Shown: positions 17,694 to 27,401, counted from the first letter of the stretch. The stretch: DNA of 64,000 nucleotides from Mangrovimonas sp. TPBH4 (GCF_001280505.1 NZ_LBIO01000062.1:116644-180643), one strand, 5' to 3'. Notes: generated by a model from the letters alone, not told the origin. Numbers and translations are program-made.

Positions 17694-17717
17694 AAAAGCG
17701 AGTAAAAACTCGCTTTT
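17694..17717 (-). terminator. Terminator of the acyl-CoA dehydrogenase gene
   Basis: AAAAGCGAGT / ACTCGCTTTT stem with an AAAA loop, located 21 bases past the stop codon of the minus-strand dehydrogenase gene and just before the phosphoesterase gene. Confidence 0.8.
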
Positions 17718-17737
17718 CATAACATATTTTGAATCAA

Positions 17738-18916
17738 TTATTTAAAGGCGTTGAGGCCAGTAAGGTCAAAACCAGTAATCAATAAGTGGATGTCGTGGGT
17801 ACCTTCGTAAGTAATCACACTTTCCAAATTCATGGAATGGCGCATGATGCTGTATTCTCCGGTAATTCCCATACCTCCTAACATCTGGCGAGCTTCACGA
17901 GCGATGTTGATGGCCATATCCACATTGTTGCGTTTTGCCATAGATATTTGTGCCGAAGTCGCTTTGCCTTCATTTCTCAATACCCCTAATCGCCAAGTCA
18001 ATAATTGTGCTTTGGTGATTTCGGTAATCATCTCGGCCAATTTCTTTTGTTGCAATTGGAACTGACCAATAGGTTTTCCAAATTGTATGCGTTCCTTGCT
18101 ATATCTCAAAGCTGTATCGTAACAGTCCATAGCGGCTCCAATAGCTCCCCAAGCAATTCCATATCTAGCAGAATCCAAACAACCAAGTGGCGCTCCCAAA
18201 CCAGATTTTCCTGGTAACAAGTTTTCCTTAGGAACTTTTACATTGTCAAATATAAGCTCTCCAGTAGCCGAGGCTCTTAAAGACCATTTGTTGTGGGTTT
18301 CCGGAGTTGAAAATCCTTCCATGCCACGTTCTACAATCAACCCATGGATACGTCCTTCTTCATTCTTGGCCCATACAACGGCAACCTGAGCAAAAGGTGC
18401 GTTGGAAATCCACATTTTGGCACCATTTAAAAGATAGTGGTCTCCCATATCCTTAAAATTGGTGACCATGCCTCCTGGGTTACTACCGTGGTCTGGTTCC
18501 GTCAAACCGAAGCAGCCCATCCATTCACCACTCGCTAATTTTGGTAAGTATTTTTGGCGTTGCTCTTCATTTCCATATTTCCAAATAGGATACATTACCA
18601 AGGAAGATTGCACAGAAGCGGTACTGCGTACCCCGGAATCTCCTCTTTCAATTTCCTGCATGATCAAACCGTACGAAATTTGATCCAATCCAGCGCCGCC
18701 ATATTCTTCAGGAATATAAGGGCCAAAGGCGCCTATTTCTGCCAATCCGTTGATGATTTGTGTTGGGAATTCTGCACGTTGGGCATAGTCCTCGATAATT
18801 GGAGATACATCGCGCTTTACCCATTCACGGGCAGCATCGCGAACCAATTTGTGTTCTTCGGTTAGCAATTCGTCAAGTTGGTAATAGTCTGGTGCTTCAA
18901 ATAAATCTGGTTTCAT
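17738..18916 (-). CDS. Acyl-CoA dehydrogenase, glutaryl-CoA dehydrogenase type
   Basis: A 392-residue flavoprotein. The FAD/substrate motif GCFGLTEPDHGSNPGGM, the middle SARYGIAWGAIGAAMDCYDTAL and ERIQFGKPIGQFQLQQKKLA, and the catalytic-base motif TYEGTHDIH (E371) match glutaryl-CoA dehydrogenase rather than straight-chain enzymes. GCDH oxidises and decarboxylates glutaryl-CoA to crotonyl-CoA in lysine and tryptophan breakdown. Its usual length is about 390 residues. It is monocistronic, with a terminator after it; no other lysine-degradation gene is nearby, so the exact substrate is inferred. Confidence 0.87.
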   Translation of the reverse strand: MKPDLFEAPDYYQLDELLTEEHKLVRDAAREWVKRDVSPIIEDYAQRAEFPTQIINGLAEIGAFGPYIPEEYGGAGLDQISYGLIMQEIERGDSGVRSTASVQSSLVMYPIWKYGNEEQRQKYLPKLASGEWMGCFGLTEPDHGSNPGGMVTNFKDMGDHYLLNGAKMWISNAPFAQVAVVWAKNEEGRIHGLIVERGMEGFSTPETHNKWSLRASATGELIFDNVKVPKENLLPGKSGLGAPLGCLDSARYGIAWGAIGAAMDCYDTALRYSKERIQFGKPIGQFQLQQKKLAEMITEITKAQLLTWRLGVLRNEGKATSAQISMAKRNNVDMAINIAREARQMLGGMGITGEYSIMRHSMNLESVITYEGTHDIHLLITGFDLTGLNAFK

Positions 18917-19197
18917 GCTATATTTTTAAAAGTGATGGAGGCCTGTTCGCCTGCCATGTCAATTATTTTTATGTTATGCCGCGCTTTTTAAGTCCGTTAT
19001 TTTCAATGGCTTTTTTGAGCGGTTCACAAAAGTAGCGAAAACGTTTTCAAGATGCTAATTTAATTCGTGAAGCAGTTTGGGTATTCTCGGTGGAGTTGAA
19101 AAATGAAAAAGGATTATTCTTTCACTGAGAAGGAAAAGATATGGGCTATATTTGTTCGGAACAAATCATTTAACCAGTTATTGAATTTTAAAACAAT

Positions 19198-19812
19198 ATG
19201 AAGAAAGTAATTTATAGTGTGGCCTTGATCGGGCTGTTGGTGTCTTGTAAAAGCGAAACCAAAAAGGAAACGGAACCCATCGTTGAAGAAACCGCTCAAG
19301 AAATAGTGGAGGTTGAAAAGAAGCCAAGCATTAAAGATGTAGATTTTACATGGACGGCATTTAAAACACCGGCCAAAGCTGGGGTGAATGGTACCTTTTC
19401 TGAAATAGCTTATGGAGAATTGACAGAAGCCGACGTTTTCGAGGACAAGTTTAAAGGGCTTACCTTTAAGATGGATAAAACCACTGTGAGTACGGGAGAT
19501 GCAGCTAGGGACACAACTTTAAAGAATGAATTTTTTGCGCAACTTGTGGGAGATATTTCAGGACGAATCCTTGAGGTAAAAGATGGTAAGGCGCAGTTGG
19601 AAATTAAACTGAATGACAAAACCATTAACAAGGAATTTTCATTTGTACCAGCAGCAGATGGTCAATCAGTTACCTTTGAAGGAAGTGTTGACCTGTTGGA
19701 GGACTTTGGAGCAAATACTGCTTTTGATGCTTTGCACGCTGCTTGTAATGCTTTGCACGAGGGAAAGACTTGGACGGATGTAAATCTTAAGGCTGTAGTA
19801 AGTTTACAGTAA
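19198..19812 (+). CDS. YceI-like lipoprotein
   Basis: A 204-residue protein with lipobox LLVSCKSE, an acidic/Thr-rich linker (KKETEPIVEET) and then a lipocalin-like YceI fold: DFTWTAFKTPAKAGVNGTFSEI at its start, TTVSTGDAARDTTLKNEFF in the middle and a final strand WTDVNLKAVVSL. YceI proteins bind isoprenoid or amphiphilic ligands in a beta-barrel; the ligand here is unknown. A -7 box TATATTTG at 19147-19154 is 44 bases before the start codon. Confidence 0.82.
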   Translation: MKKVIYSVALIGLLVSCKSETKKETEPIVEETAQEIVEVEKKPSIKDVDFTWTAFKTPAKAGVNGTFSEIAYGELTEADVFEDKFKGLTFKMDKTTVSTGDAARDTTLKNEFFAQLVGDISGRILEVKDGKAQLEIKLNDKTINKEFSFVPAADGQSVTFEGSVDLLEDFGANTAFDALHAACNALHEGKTWTDVNLKAVVSLQ

Positions 19813-19834
19813 TATATTGCAGCAATAAAAAAGG

Positions 19835-19865
19835 AAAAGCGTTGTCATGTGTGAACAACGCTTTT
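19835..19865. terminator. Bidirectional terminator between yceI-like gene and trmN6
   Basis: Eleven-base arms AAAAGCGTTGT / ACAACGCTTTT with a nine-base loop and A/T tails on both sides, placed between two convergent genes. Confidence 0.85.
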
Positions 19866-19871
19866 TTTATG

Positions 19872-20585
19872 TTACATTTTCAAATAGAAATCTTTGGTAA
19901 GCGCAATATAATCTTCGGTGTATTGGTGGCGGGCTGTTTCTATGATAAGTTCTTTGGTGTCTACTTCGGTTTCATGGAATGAGAATTGAATGAGACTGCG
20001 CTTGATTTCGGTTTCTGGAGTGCCTTTTATCTGTAAAATTTTGTTTGGATACAATTGAAATTCCCTCGCCAATGCGATAAAATTATCTGTTTCAGAATAC
20101 GGTATGATCACGCAAAAGATGCCAGTTTCAGCCAATAAATGCGCGGCACTTTCCAATAGGTGGCCGAACGGCATAGCATCTTCAAAACGGGCCAAGTCAC
20201 GTTGAGTGTTGTCTGTTTTATAGGCATCGGAATAGAAAGGTGGGTTGGAAACGATCAAATCGTATTCGTCTTCTATTTCCTCTACAAATTCTTGCAACGA
20301 GGCATGGTAACAAAACAAACGATCTCCCCAAGGCGAATTTTCAAAATTGGCTACACATTGTTCGTAGGCATCATCATCAATCTCCAGGGCATCGATAAGT
20401 TCAGCATTGCTGCGCTGTGCCAGCATAAGGGACAAAACCCCTGTTCCAGCGCCAATATCCAAAACAGAAAAAGGGTTGGCTTCCACAGAAGCCCATGCGC
20501 CCAAAAGTACACTGTCCGTGCCTATTTTCATTGCACACTTATCTTGTTCAACGGTAAATTGCTTAAATGCAAATGGTTTGTTCAT
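19872..20585 (-). CDS. trmN6: tRNA1(Val) (adenine-N6)-methyltransferase family
   Basis: A 237-residue SAM-dependent methyltransferase. The SAM loop SVLDIGAGTGVLSLMLAQ and the amino-methyltransferase motif DLIVSNPPFYSD (NPPF/Y, for exocyclic amines) match the YfiC/TrmN6 family, which modifies A37 of tRNA-Val. The N-terminal FKQFTVEQDKCAMKIGTDSVLLGAW is also a family hallmark. It follows rimM by 17 bases on the same strand, giving an rpsP-rimM-trmN6 translation-related cluster; trmD, usual in this position in proteobacteria, is absent. Confidence 0.88.
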   Translation of the reverse strand: MNKPFAFKQFTVEQDKCAMKIGTDSVLLGAWASVEANPFSVLDIGAGTGVLSLMLAQRSNAELIDALEIDDDAYEQCVANFENSPWGDRLFCYHASLQEFVEEIEDEYDLIVSNPPFYSDAYKTDNTQRDLARFEDAMPFGHLLESAAHLLAETGIFCVIIPYSETDNFIALAREFQLYPNKILQIKGTPETEIKRSLIQFSFHETEVDTKELIIETARHQYTEDYIALTKDFYLKM

Positions 20586-20602
20586 GCTGCTCTACAATTA
20601 AT

Positions 20603-21130
20603 CTATTCCAGATACAAATCGATCAATCCTTCAGGCGTTTCCACCAAAATGGTTTTGGTATCTCTATTGACTTCTTTAATGAATTCGTCGTTCATTGGAA
20701 TCAATATTTCAATACCATCTCTGTCTATTTCAAACAGTGCCTGCGCGGTACTATCGTTAATAGCTTTGATGGTGCCGATAGGTCCAAAATTGGTGTCCTC
20801 AATTGTAAACCCTATCACTTCATGAAAGTAGAATTTGTTGCCTTCCAGCTTAGGAAGAAATTCCAAAGGCAAATACAAATCACATTTCATAATACTGTCG
20901 GCATCCTGCTCAGTGTCTACCTCTTCAAATTTAATGCGAAGTAAATCCGATTTGTGCAACTGAGAGGATTCAATAAAAAATGGAACAAGGTTATTGCGCA
21001 GTTCCACAAAAACCGAGTCTAGATGGTCGTACAGTTCGGGCTCGTCGGTATCTAATTTCACCAGTACTTCGCCTTTGAAGCTGTACTTTTTAACAATCTT
21101 ACCTAGATAAAAGCAATCTTTTTTTTGCAT
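20603..21130 (-). CDS. rimM: Ribosome maturation factor RimM
   Basis: A 175-residue protein that helps assemble the 30S head around ribosomal protein S19. The N-terminal domain starts YLGKIVKKYSFKGEVLVKLDT (typical VGKI--pHGlrGevkv pattern). The C-terminal PRC-barrel contains YFHEVIGFTIED, FGPIGTIKAI and the closing LIPMNDEFIKEVNRDTKTI. It lies downstream of rpsP, with a hairpin between the two genes that may reduce its expression relative to S16. Confidence 0.93.
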   Translation of the reverse strand: MQKKDCFYLGKIVKKYSFKGEVLVKLDTDEPELYDHLDSVFVELRNNLVPFFIESSQLHKSDLLRIKFEEVDTEQDADSIMKCDLYLPLEFLPKLEGNKFYFHEVIGFTIEDTNFGPIGTIKAINDSTAQALFEIDRDGIEILIPMNDEFIKEVNRDTKTILVETPEGLIDLYLE

Positions 21131-21206
21131 TGTAAGTGGGTTTTGCCTTAAAAATGGAATAAGTTATGTGTTCTTTGATTGAAGAGAGACAAAAGGGATG
21201 GTACAA

Positions 21207-21235
21207 AAAACTCCGATAGTAGCTATCGGAGTTTT
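21207..21235 (-). terminator. Hairpin terminator/attenuator between rpsP and rimM
   Basis: Thirteen-base arms (AAAACTCCGATAG / CTATCGGAGTTTT) with a three-base loop, located after rpsP and before rimM on the minus strand. If partly read through it would set S16 above RimM output. Confidence 0.8.
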
Positions 21236-21257
21236 AAAAGTATAAAAAATAAATTTT

Positions 21258-21782
21258 TTATTCTTCTTCGTTAGCAGTTTCTTCTGCTGTTTCAGCGTTT
21301 GCAGCTTCTTCAGCAGCTTTAGCTTCTGCCTCAGCTTCAGCAGCCGCAGCAGCTCTAGCATCGTTTACAGCTTTTTCCGCTTCCAATGCTTTTGCCTTAG
21401 CATCCGCATCAGCTTTTGCTAAAGTGTCTTTTTTAGCATCTACTTTTCCACTCTTCTCTTCCAACCAAGCATTGAATTTAGCTTCAGCTTGCTCTTCTGT
21501 TAAAGCTCCTTTTCTTACTCCACCAGCCAAATGGTTTTTAAGTAAAGCTCCTTTGTAAGACAAAATAGCTCTAGCCGTATCAGTAGGTTGTGCACCATTC
21601 TGAAGCCATTTTACAGCACCATCAACATCCAAATCAATAGTAGCTGGGTTAGAAGTTGGATTGTAAGTTCCTAATTTTTCTAAGAATTTACCATCTCTTT
21701 TTGCTCTTGCATCTGCTGCAACGATCCAGTAAAAAGGTTTTCCTTTTTTACCGTGTCTTTGTAATCTGATTTTAACTGACAT
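21258..21782 (-). CDS. rpsP: 30S ribosomal protein S16 with Ala/Glu-rich C-terminal extension
   Basis: Residues 1 to about 80 are a standard S16 ([21 protein letters not shown] is its N-terminus; later [12 protein letters not shown]). The remainder, to residue 174, is a low-complexity tail rich in Ala, Glu and Lys ([34 protein letters not shown]) that probably forms a long helix. Such extended S16 proteins are common in Bacteroidota and about twice the length of the E. coli protein. First gene of the rpsP-rimM-trmN6 set. Confidence 0.96.
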   Translation of the reverse strand: MSVKIRLQRHGKKGKPFYWIVAADARAKRDGKFLEKLGTYNPTSNPATIDLDVDGAVKWLQNGAQPTDTARAILSYKGALLKNHLAGGVRKGALTEEQAEAKFNAWLEEKSGKVDAKKDTLAKADADAKAKALEAEKAVNDARAAAAAEAEAEAKAAEEAANAETAEETANEEE

Positions 21783-21796
21783 ATCAATTAATTAGT

Positions 21797-21836
21797 GAGG
21801 TTCTCGACCTCGGTTATTAATAAGTGCGCAAAGATA
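21797..21836 (-). promoter_or_regulatory. rpsP promoter -7 box and leader hairpin
   Basis: On the minus strand a TATCTTTG -7 box (21836-21829) is followed in the leader by the inverted repeat GAGGT/ACCTC (21811-21797), ending 15 bases before the rpsP start. The hairpin is short, so a regulatory role is only a suggestion. Confidence 0.45.
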
Positions 21837-21950
21837 CTACAATTTTATTTAATTGCATAAATTTTTTAGAAATCGGCATTAATTGAAATTTTATTATACT
21901 TTTGGGTTTTTCAAAACGTTATTTTAATTTGTGTCCGAAATAAAAGCCCT

Positions 21951-22646
21951 ATGGATAAGATAAAATATATAGCATTATTTACGTTAGCCCTATTTACGGT
22001 CTTTGGCTGTGGTGATGACTTAGAATTCAATACTCCCGCTTTATTGGGGAAGAAAGATGGAGAGCTGTGGAGAGCCAAGTTTTATGCTGCAGATATTGAT
22101 GCAGGAGGCTTAGTGGTTGAAGGAGGCAATAGCTATGAAACCCTTTCTCTAGTGACTACTTTGGATAATGTTGGGACCTATTATTTGGGTGGAGAGCACC
22201 AAAGTGAAGCAAGATTTAAGGATGCCTTCGGTGTGACTTATTCAACATTGAATGCGCCAGACCCAAGTTTACAGGTGTATCCAGCCGATGGAGAAATTGA
22301 AATTGTAGACTTTGATAATTCTACGAACACTGTTACTGGAACCTTCAAGTTTAATGCTTTTTCTGCCGATGGTAAAAAGAGTGTGAATTTTATTCAAGGT
22401 GAATTTTACCGCGTACCACTTACTGGTGGACTCTTGGTTATTGGGGGAGGTACAAGTTGCCAGCAAGCGCAACAAGCTACGGCAGAAGCTGCAGCTGCCT
22501 TTGCAGAGGCAAGTAGTGAATCTGCAGAATATGCAGAATTGTGTAATGCGTACAAAGATGCCTTAGCGGTACAAATTAACTCTTGTGGCGATACCTCTGG
22601 AGTATTACAGGCGGCAATAGATGCCTTGGGAGACTGCAATCCATAA
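21951..22646 (+). CDS. DUF6252-type lipoprotein
   Basis: A 231-residue lipoprotein of unknown function: signal peptide with lipobox TVFGCGDD, then a beta-rich domain (WRAKFYAADIDAGGLVV, YLGGEHQSEARF, GEIEIVDFDNSTNTVTGTFKF, KSVNFIQGEFYRVP) typical of DUF6252 proteins of Flavobacteriia. A short C-terminal region after residue 165 is rich in Ala and Gln (QQAQQATAEAAAAFAEAS) and carries five cysteines, an addition to the core domain. It is followed by its own terminator. Confidence 0.75.
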   Translation: MDKIKYIALFTLALFTVFGCGDDLEFNTPALLGKKDGELWRAKFYAADIDAGGLVVEGGNSYETLSLVTTLDNVGTYYLGGEHQSEARFKDAFGVTYSTLNAPDPSLQVYPADGEIEIVDFDNSTNTVTGTFKFNAFSADGKKSVNFIQGEFYRVPLTGGLLVIGGGTSCQQAQQATAEAAAAFAEASSESAEYAELCNAYKDALAVQINSCGDTSGVLQAAIDALGDCNP

Positions 22647-22667
22647 TAAAACTCAAAAATATCATAT

Positions 22668-22697
22668 AAAAGCGCTCATAATAAGGGCGCTTTTTTT
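22668..22697 (+). terminator. Terminator of the DUF6252 lipoprotein gene
   Basis: AAAAGCGC ... GCGCTTTTTTT with an 11-base loop, 20 bases after the stop codon. Confidence 0.75.
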
Positions 22698-22861
22698 GTT
22701 TACAACTCTTTATAACTTTGGCTTTGTTACGTTTTATTTATGCGTATTTTTAAAGACTTTTCAATAGTTATTAACTTGTTTTGTAAGGTGTTGATTTGCA
22801 TGAGGATGCCTTTCTTTGAAGCGGAAACTATTGCCATTACTGGAATTACAACAGGAGATTT

Positions 22862-25800
22862 ATGTACTTAATTTTTGATACCGAAACAACTGGTTTGCCC
22901 AAGCGTTGGGATGCCCCTATTTCAGATACCGATAACTGGCCAAGAGCGATACAGATTGCATGGCAGTTACATGATGAATTGGGACGCTGTGTAGAGCATC
23001 AGGATTTTTTGATTCAGCCAGAGGGGTTCAACATTCCATATGATGCTGAAAAAGTCCATGGTATTTCTACAGAGTTGGCTCAGGAGCAGGGGGTGACCTT
23101 AAGTGAGGTGTTGGAAAAATTCAATGCTGCCTTGTCTAAAACGAAGTTTGTGGTTGGGCAGAATGTTGGCTTTGATGTCAATATCATGGGGGCTGAGTTC
23201 TTTCGCGAAGGTGTTGATAATGTTCTTCAGGAATTACACGTATTGGATACCTGTACAGAGCATACGGCTCAATTGTGTCAGATTCCTGGAGGACGTGGTG
23301 GTAAATTTAAATTACCTACTTTAACAGAATTACATCAATACCTGTTTAACCAGCCATTCGCGGAAGCACATAACGCCACTGCCGATGTGGAGGCAACTAC
23401 GCGTTGTTTCTTTGAATTGGTGCGTCGTCAAGAATATACCTTAGAGGCGCTAGATGTTGAGTCGGGGTATTTCAATAAATTTAGTGAGGCCAATCCATGT
23501 GAAATCCAATTAATTGGTTTAAAGCACATCAACCTGAAAAAGGCGAGTGATGCCATAAGAAAGCGCCTTGAAAAGCAACAGGCACCTGATATTTCTGATG
23601 CAGAAATTCAGCAAAACATATCCGATCTTGAGGACGCCAATTTTGCACATCTGCATAACCATTCCCAATTCTCTGTATTGCAGTCTACTATTAGCATTCC
23701 TGATTTGGTAGCTGCTGCGGCAAAGAATAATATGCCTGGTGTGGCCATGACAGATCATGCCAATATGATGGGGGCCTTTCATTTTGTTCGTGCGGTGTTG
23801 AATCACAACAAGGGTGTTAAGGCTAAAAATGAAGAAGCTATTGCGGCAGGAGGTGAAGCCAAATTAAAGGAAATCAAACCTATTGTGGGGTGTGAGTTCT
23901 TTGTTTGTGAAGATCGATTGGATAAAAGTCGTAAGGACAACGGATATCAAATTGTGATGCTGGCTAAGAATAAAAACGGGTATCATAATTTGGCCAAATT
24001 GTCTTCCATTGCCTTTACTGAAGGGTTCTATTATGTGCCAAGGATTGATAAGGAAATCATCAAACAATACAAGGAAGATGTGATTGTCTTGACGGGGAAC
24101 CTTTATGGAGAAGTGCCGAGTAAGGTTTTGAACGTGGGAGAAAATCAGGCGGAGGAAGCCTTGTTGTGGTGGAAGGAGATGTTCCAGGATGATCTGTATA
24201 TAGAGCTCATGCGCCACAATCAAGAAGATGAAAATCGAGTGAATCCTGTGTTGATTGATTTGGCAAAGAAACATGATGTCAAGGTAATCGCTACGAACAA
24301 TACTTATTATGTAGATCAGAAAGATGCCAATGCACACGATATTTTGTTGTGTGTGAAGGATGGGGAGAAACAAAGTACACCAATTGGTAGAGGACGCGGA
24401 TATCGCTACGGATTGCCAAACCAAGAATATTATTTTAAGTCGGCCGATGCCATGAAATCCTTGTTTAAGGATGTGCCAGAGGCCATTTCCAATATTCAGG
24501 AAATTTTAGATAAGGTAGAGCCTTTTGAGTTGGCACGTGATGTCCTCCTGCCTAAGTTTGATATTCCTGAGCAATTTCAGCATGAAGACGATTTAAAAGA
24601 TGGAGGTAAACGCGGGGAGAATGCCTATTTAAAGCATTTGACCTACGAGGGGGCTAAACGACGCTATGAAGAAATTACGCCTTCCATTGCCGAACGTTTG
24701 GATTTTGAGCTGGACGTTATCGAAAAGACAGGGTATCCCGGTTATTTCTTGATTGTGGAGGATTTCATTCGGGAAGCCCGTAACATGGATGTATCGGTAG
24801 GGCCGGGTCGTGGATCGGCAGCGGGGTCTGCCGTGGCCTATTGTTTGGGAATTACCAACATCGACCCTATCAAGTACGATTTGCTTTTTGAGAGATTCTT
24901 GAATCCGGATCGTGTGAGTATGCCCGATATTGATATCGATTTTGATGATGAAGGGAGAAGCCGTGTTATGGATTATGTTATCGGTAAGTACGGTAGTAAT
25001 CAGGTAGCACAGATTATCACCTATGGAACCATGGCGGCCAAATCATCCATTCGTGATACAGCGAGGGTTTTGGATTTGCCCTTGTTTGAGGCCGATAGGA
25101 TTGCCAAATTGATTCCGAACATGACCAAACTAAACAAGATTTTTGGTTTGGATGAAAAGGGATTGAAGGCAAAATTCAAATCCGAAGAAATAGAATTGAT
25201 ACAGGAGCTTTTCAATATTTCGGAAGGGGCAGGTTTGGAGTCGGAGACTGTAAACATGGCCAGGGTTTTGGAAGGTTCTGTTCGAAATACAGGAATCCAC
25301 GCCTGTGGGGTCATCATTACTCCGGATGATATTACCAAGTTCGTACCGGTATCCTTGGCCAAGGATTCCGATTTGTATGTGACGCAGTTTGACAACTCGG
25401 TAGTAGAATCGGCAGGTCTACTAAAGATGGATTTCTTGGGGTTGAAAACATTGACCCTAATTAAGGATACGGTTAAGATTGTAAAGGCGAAACATGGCAT
25501 TGAGTTAGATCCGGAGAATTTCCCGCTGGATGATCAAATGACCTACGAGCTGTTCCAACGTGGTGAAACAGTTGGAGTGTTCCAATATGAATCCCCTGGG
25601 ATGCAAAAACACATGCAGTCCTTAAAGCCTACTGTGTTTGATGACCTTATTGCCATGAACGCATTGTACCGTCCTGGACCAATGGAATACATCCCAGACT
25701 TTATTGCCCGTAAGCATGGAGATCAGGAAATTGTTTATGATTTACCGGCCATGGAGGAATACCTTAAGGAAACCTACGGGATTACGGTATATCAGGAGCA

Positions 25801-27250
25801 GGTAATGTTGTTGTCGCAAAAATTGGCCAATTTCTCCAAGGGTGACGCCGATATGCTGCGTAAGGCGATGGGTAAAAAAATCTTTGCCTTACTGGAAAAG
25901 TTAAAGCCTCAGTTCTTGGATGGAGGGGAAGCCAATGGGCATCCGCGTAAGGTTTTGGAAAAAATTTGGAAGGATTGGGAGGCATTTGCCAGTTACGCCT
26001 TCAACAAATCTCACTCTACCTGTTATGCTTGGATTGCTTATCAAACAGCATACTTAAAGGCGCATTACCCTGCAGAATATATGGCGGCAGTGCTTTCCAA
26101 TAACATGAACGACATCAAACAGGTGACCTTCTTCATGGAAGAGTGTAAGCGCATGAAGCTAAATGTGCTCGGACCAGATGTGAATGAATCCTTTTATAAA
26201 TTCTCTGTAAACGATCAAAATGCCGTGCGTTTTGGTATGGGAGCGATAAAAGGAGTGGGTCATGGTGCCGTAAAAACTATTGTAGATAATAGAAAGAAAG
26301 ACGGTTTCTACAAGTCTATTTTCGATTTGGCCAAGCGTATCGATTTAAGAGCGGCCAACAAGAAGGCCTTTGAAAACTTGGCCTTGGCCGGTGGGTTCGA
26401 TTGTTTTTCTGGAACCCATCGTGCCCAATATTTCCATGACGAAGGTGATGGCATCACTTTCTTGGAAAAGGCCATAAAATATGGAAACAAACATCAGGAA
26501 AACGAGAATTCTGCACAGGTAAGTCTCTTTGGGGAAGCTAGTGACGTGCAGATTGATGAACCTGTTGTGCCACCTTGCGAGACATGGGGGACTATGGAGA
26601 AACTGGCGAGGGAGAAAGAAGTGGTGGGAATTTACATTTCTGGACACCCCTTGGATGATTTCAAAATAGAAATGAAGACCTTCTGCAATGCTACCTTGGC
26701 GGCTTTAACACAGATAGACCAGTTTGTGAATCGGGAATTGACAGTTGGAGGGGTGGTTACCGATGTGCAGCACCGGGTGAGTAAGCAGGGGAAAGGTTGG
26801 GCCATGTTCACCATGGACGATTATAATAACAGTGTGGAGTTTAGGATATTTGGGGAAGAATACTTGAAATTCCGTCACTTTTTGGTGCAGAACTCTTTTG
26901 TGTATGTAAAAGTATTTATTCGAGAAGGGTGGATCATCAATAAGGATACGGGACAGCGCGGTGAACCTAGAATGCAGTTCAATTATTTCCAGTTGCTGCA
27001 TGATGTTATGGAAACCTACGCAAGAAAGTTGTCCATTCAGCTGAATATTGCAGATCTAGGCGATGAGAAAATAGAGGTGCTTAAGGAGTTGATAGGGATG
27101 CATACAGGTGAAAAGGCCTTGAACTTTACAATATATGATAATGAGGATCAAATTAAGCTGGATATGATAAGCCGTAGACAAAAGGTGCGCATTTCGCAAG
27201 AACTGCTCAAGCAATTGGAACGTCAAGATATCCTTTACAAGCTGAATTAG
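22862..27250 (+). CDS. dnaE: DNA polymerase III alpha subunit fused to DEDDh proofreading exonuclease
   Basis: A 1462-residue replicative polymerase. Residues 1 to about 190 are an epsilon-like 3'-5' exonuclease with all motifs: DTETTG (D7, E9), VGQNVGFDVNIM and HNATADVEATTR. A linker leads to the PHP domain (HLHNHSQFSVLQS, about 258-270), then the polymerase core with GPGRGSAAGS and the metal-binding PDIDIDFDDEGRSRV (D689, D691), the finger and thumb (NALYRPGPMEY, AFNKSHSTCYAWIAYQTA), an HhH region, and an OB domain (ELTVGGVVTDVQHRVSKQGKGWAMF). The start has a good AGGAG ribosome-binding site. A separate dnaQ is therefore not needed for proofreading. Confidence 0.97.
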   Translation: MYLIFDTETTGLPKRWDAPISDTDNWPRAIQIAWQLHDELGRCVEHQDFLIQPEGFNIPYDAEKVHGISTELAQEQGVTLSEVLEKFNAALSKTKFVVGQNVGFDVNIMGAEFFREGVDNVLQELHVLDTCTEHTAQLCQIPGGRGGKFKLPTLTELHQYLFNQPFAEAHNATADVEATTRCFFELVRRQEYTLEALDVESGYFNKFSEANPCEIQLIGLKHINLKKASDAIRKRLEKQQAPDISDAEIQQNISDLEDANFAHLHNHSQFSVLQSTISIPDLVAAAAKNNMPGVAMTDHANMMGAFHFVRAVLNHNKGVKAKNEEAIAAGGEAKLKEIKPIVGCEFFVCEDRLDKSRKDNGYQIVMLAKNKNGYHNLAKLSSIAFTEGFYYVPRIDKEIIKQYKEDVIVLTGNLYGEVPSKVLNVGENQAEEALLWWKEMFQDDLYIELMRHNQEDENRVNPVLIDLAKKHDVKVIATNNTYYVDQKDANAHDILLCVKDGEKQSTPIGRGRGYRYGLPNQEYYFKSADAMKSLFKDVPEAISNIQEILDKVEPFELARDVLLPKFDIPEQFQHEDDLKDGGKRGENAYLKHLTYEGAKRRYEEITPSIAERLDFELDVIEKTGYPGYFLIVEDFIREARNMDVSVGPGRGSAAGSAVAYCLGITNIDPIKYDLLFERFLNPDRVSMPDIDIDFDDEGRSRVMDYVIGKYGSNQVAQIITYGTMAAKSSIRDTARVLDLPLFEADRIAKLIPNMTKLNKIFGLDEKGLKAKFKSEEIELIQELFNISEGAGLESETVNMARVLEGSVRNTGIHACGVIITPDDITKFVPVSLAKDSDLYVTQFDNSVVESAGLLKMDFLGLKTLTLIKDTVKIVKAKHGIELDPENFPLDDQMTYELFQRGETVGVFQYESPGMQKHMQSLKPTVFDDLIAMNALYRPGPMEYIPDFIARKHGDQEIVYDLPAMEEYLKETYGITVYQEQVMLLSQKLANFSKGDADMLRKAMGKKIFALLEKLKPQFLDGGEANGHPRKVLEKIWKDWEAFASYAFNKSHSTCYAWIAYQTAYLKAHYPAEYMAAVLSNNMNDIKQVTFFMEECKRMKLNVLGPDVNESFYKFSVNDQNAVRFGMGAIKGVGHGAVKTIVDNRKKDGFYKSIFDLAKRIDLRAANKKAFENLALAGGFDCFSGTHRAQYFHDEGDGITFLEKAIKYGNKHQENENSAQVSLFGEASDVQIDEPVVPPCETWGTMEKLAREKEVVGIYISGHPLDDFKIEMKTFCNATLAALTQIDQFVNRELTVGGVVTDVQHRVSKQGKGWAMFTMDDYNNSVEFRIFGEEYLKFRHFLVQNSFVYVKVFIREGWIINKDTGQRGEPRMQFNYFQLLHDVMETYARKLSIQLNIADLGDEKIEVLKELIGMHTGEKALNFTIYDNEDQIKLDMISRRQKVRISQELLKQLERQDILYKLN

Positions 27251-27401
27251 GTTTTTGTAGGCTATGTCAAATTAGCATAATAAGCTGAAACAATGTGCAT
27301 ATAATCAAAACATATTGTCAGGATGTAAGCTTTGGCAAATTTTTTGACTAAGTTTGCATATTAATAGAAACAGAAGTAAAACACAATTTAAATTATAGAT
27401 T

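Noticed and set aside
20160..20825. 221-codon open frame on the plus strand
   Set aside because: It lies opposite trmN6 and rimM, which are certain; codon pattern and content are those of a shadow.
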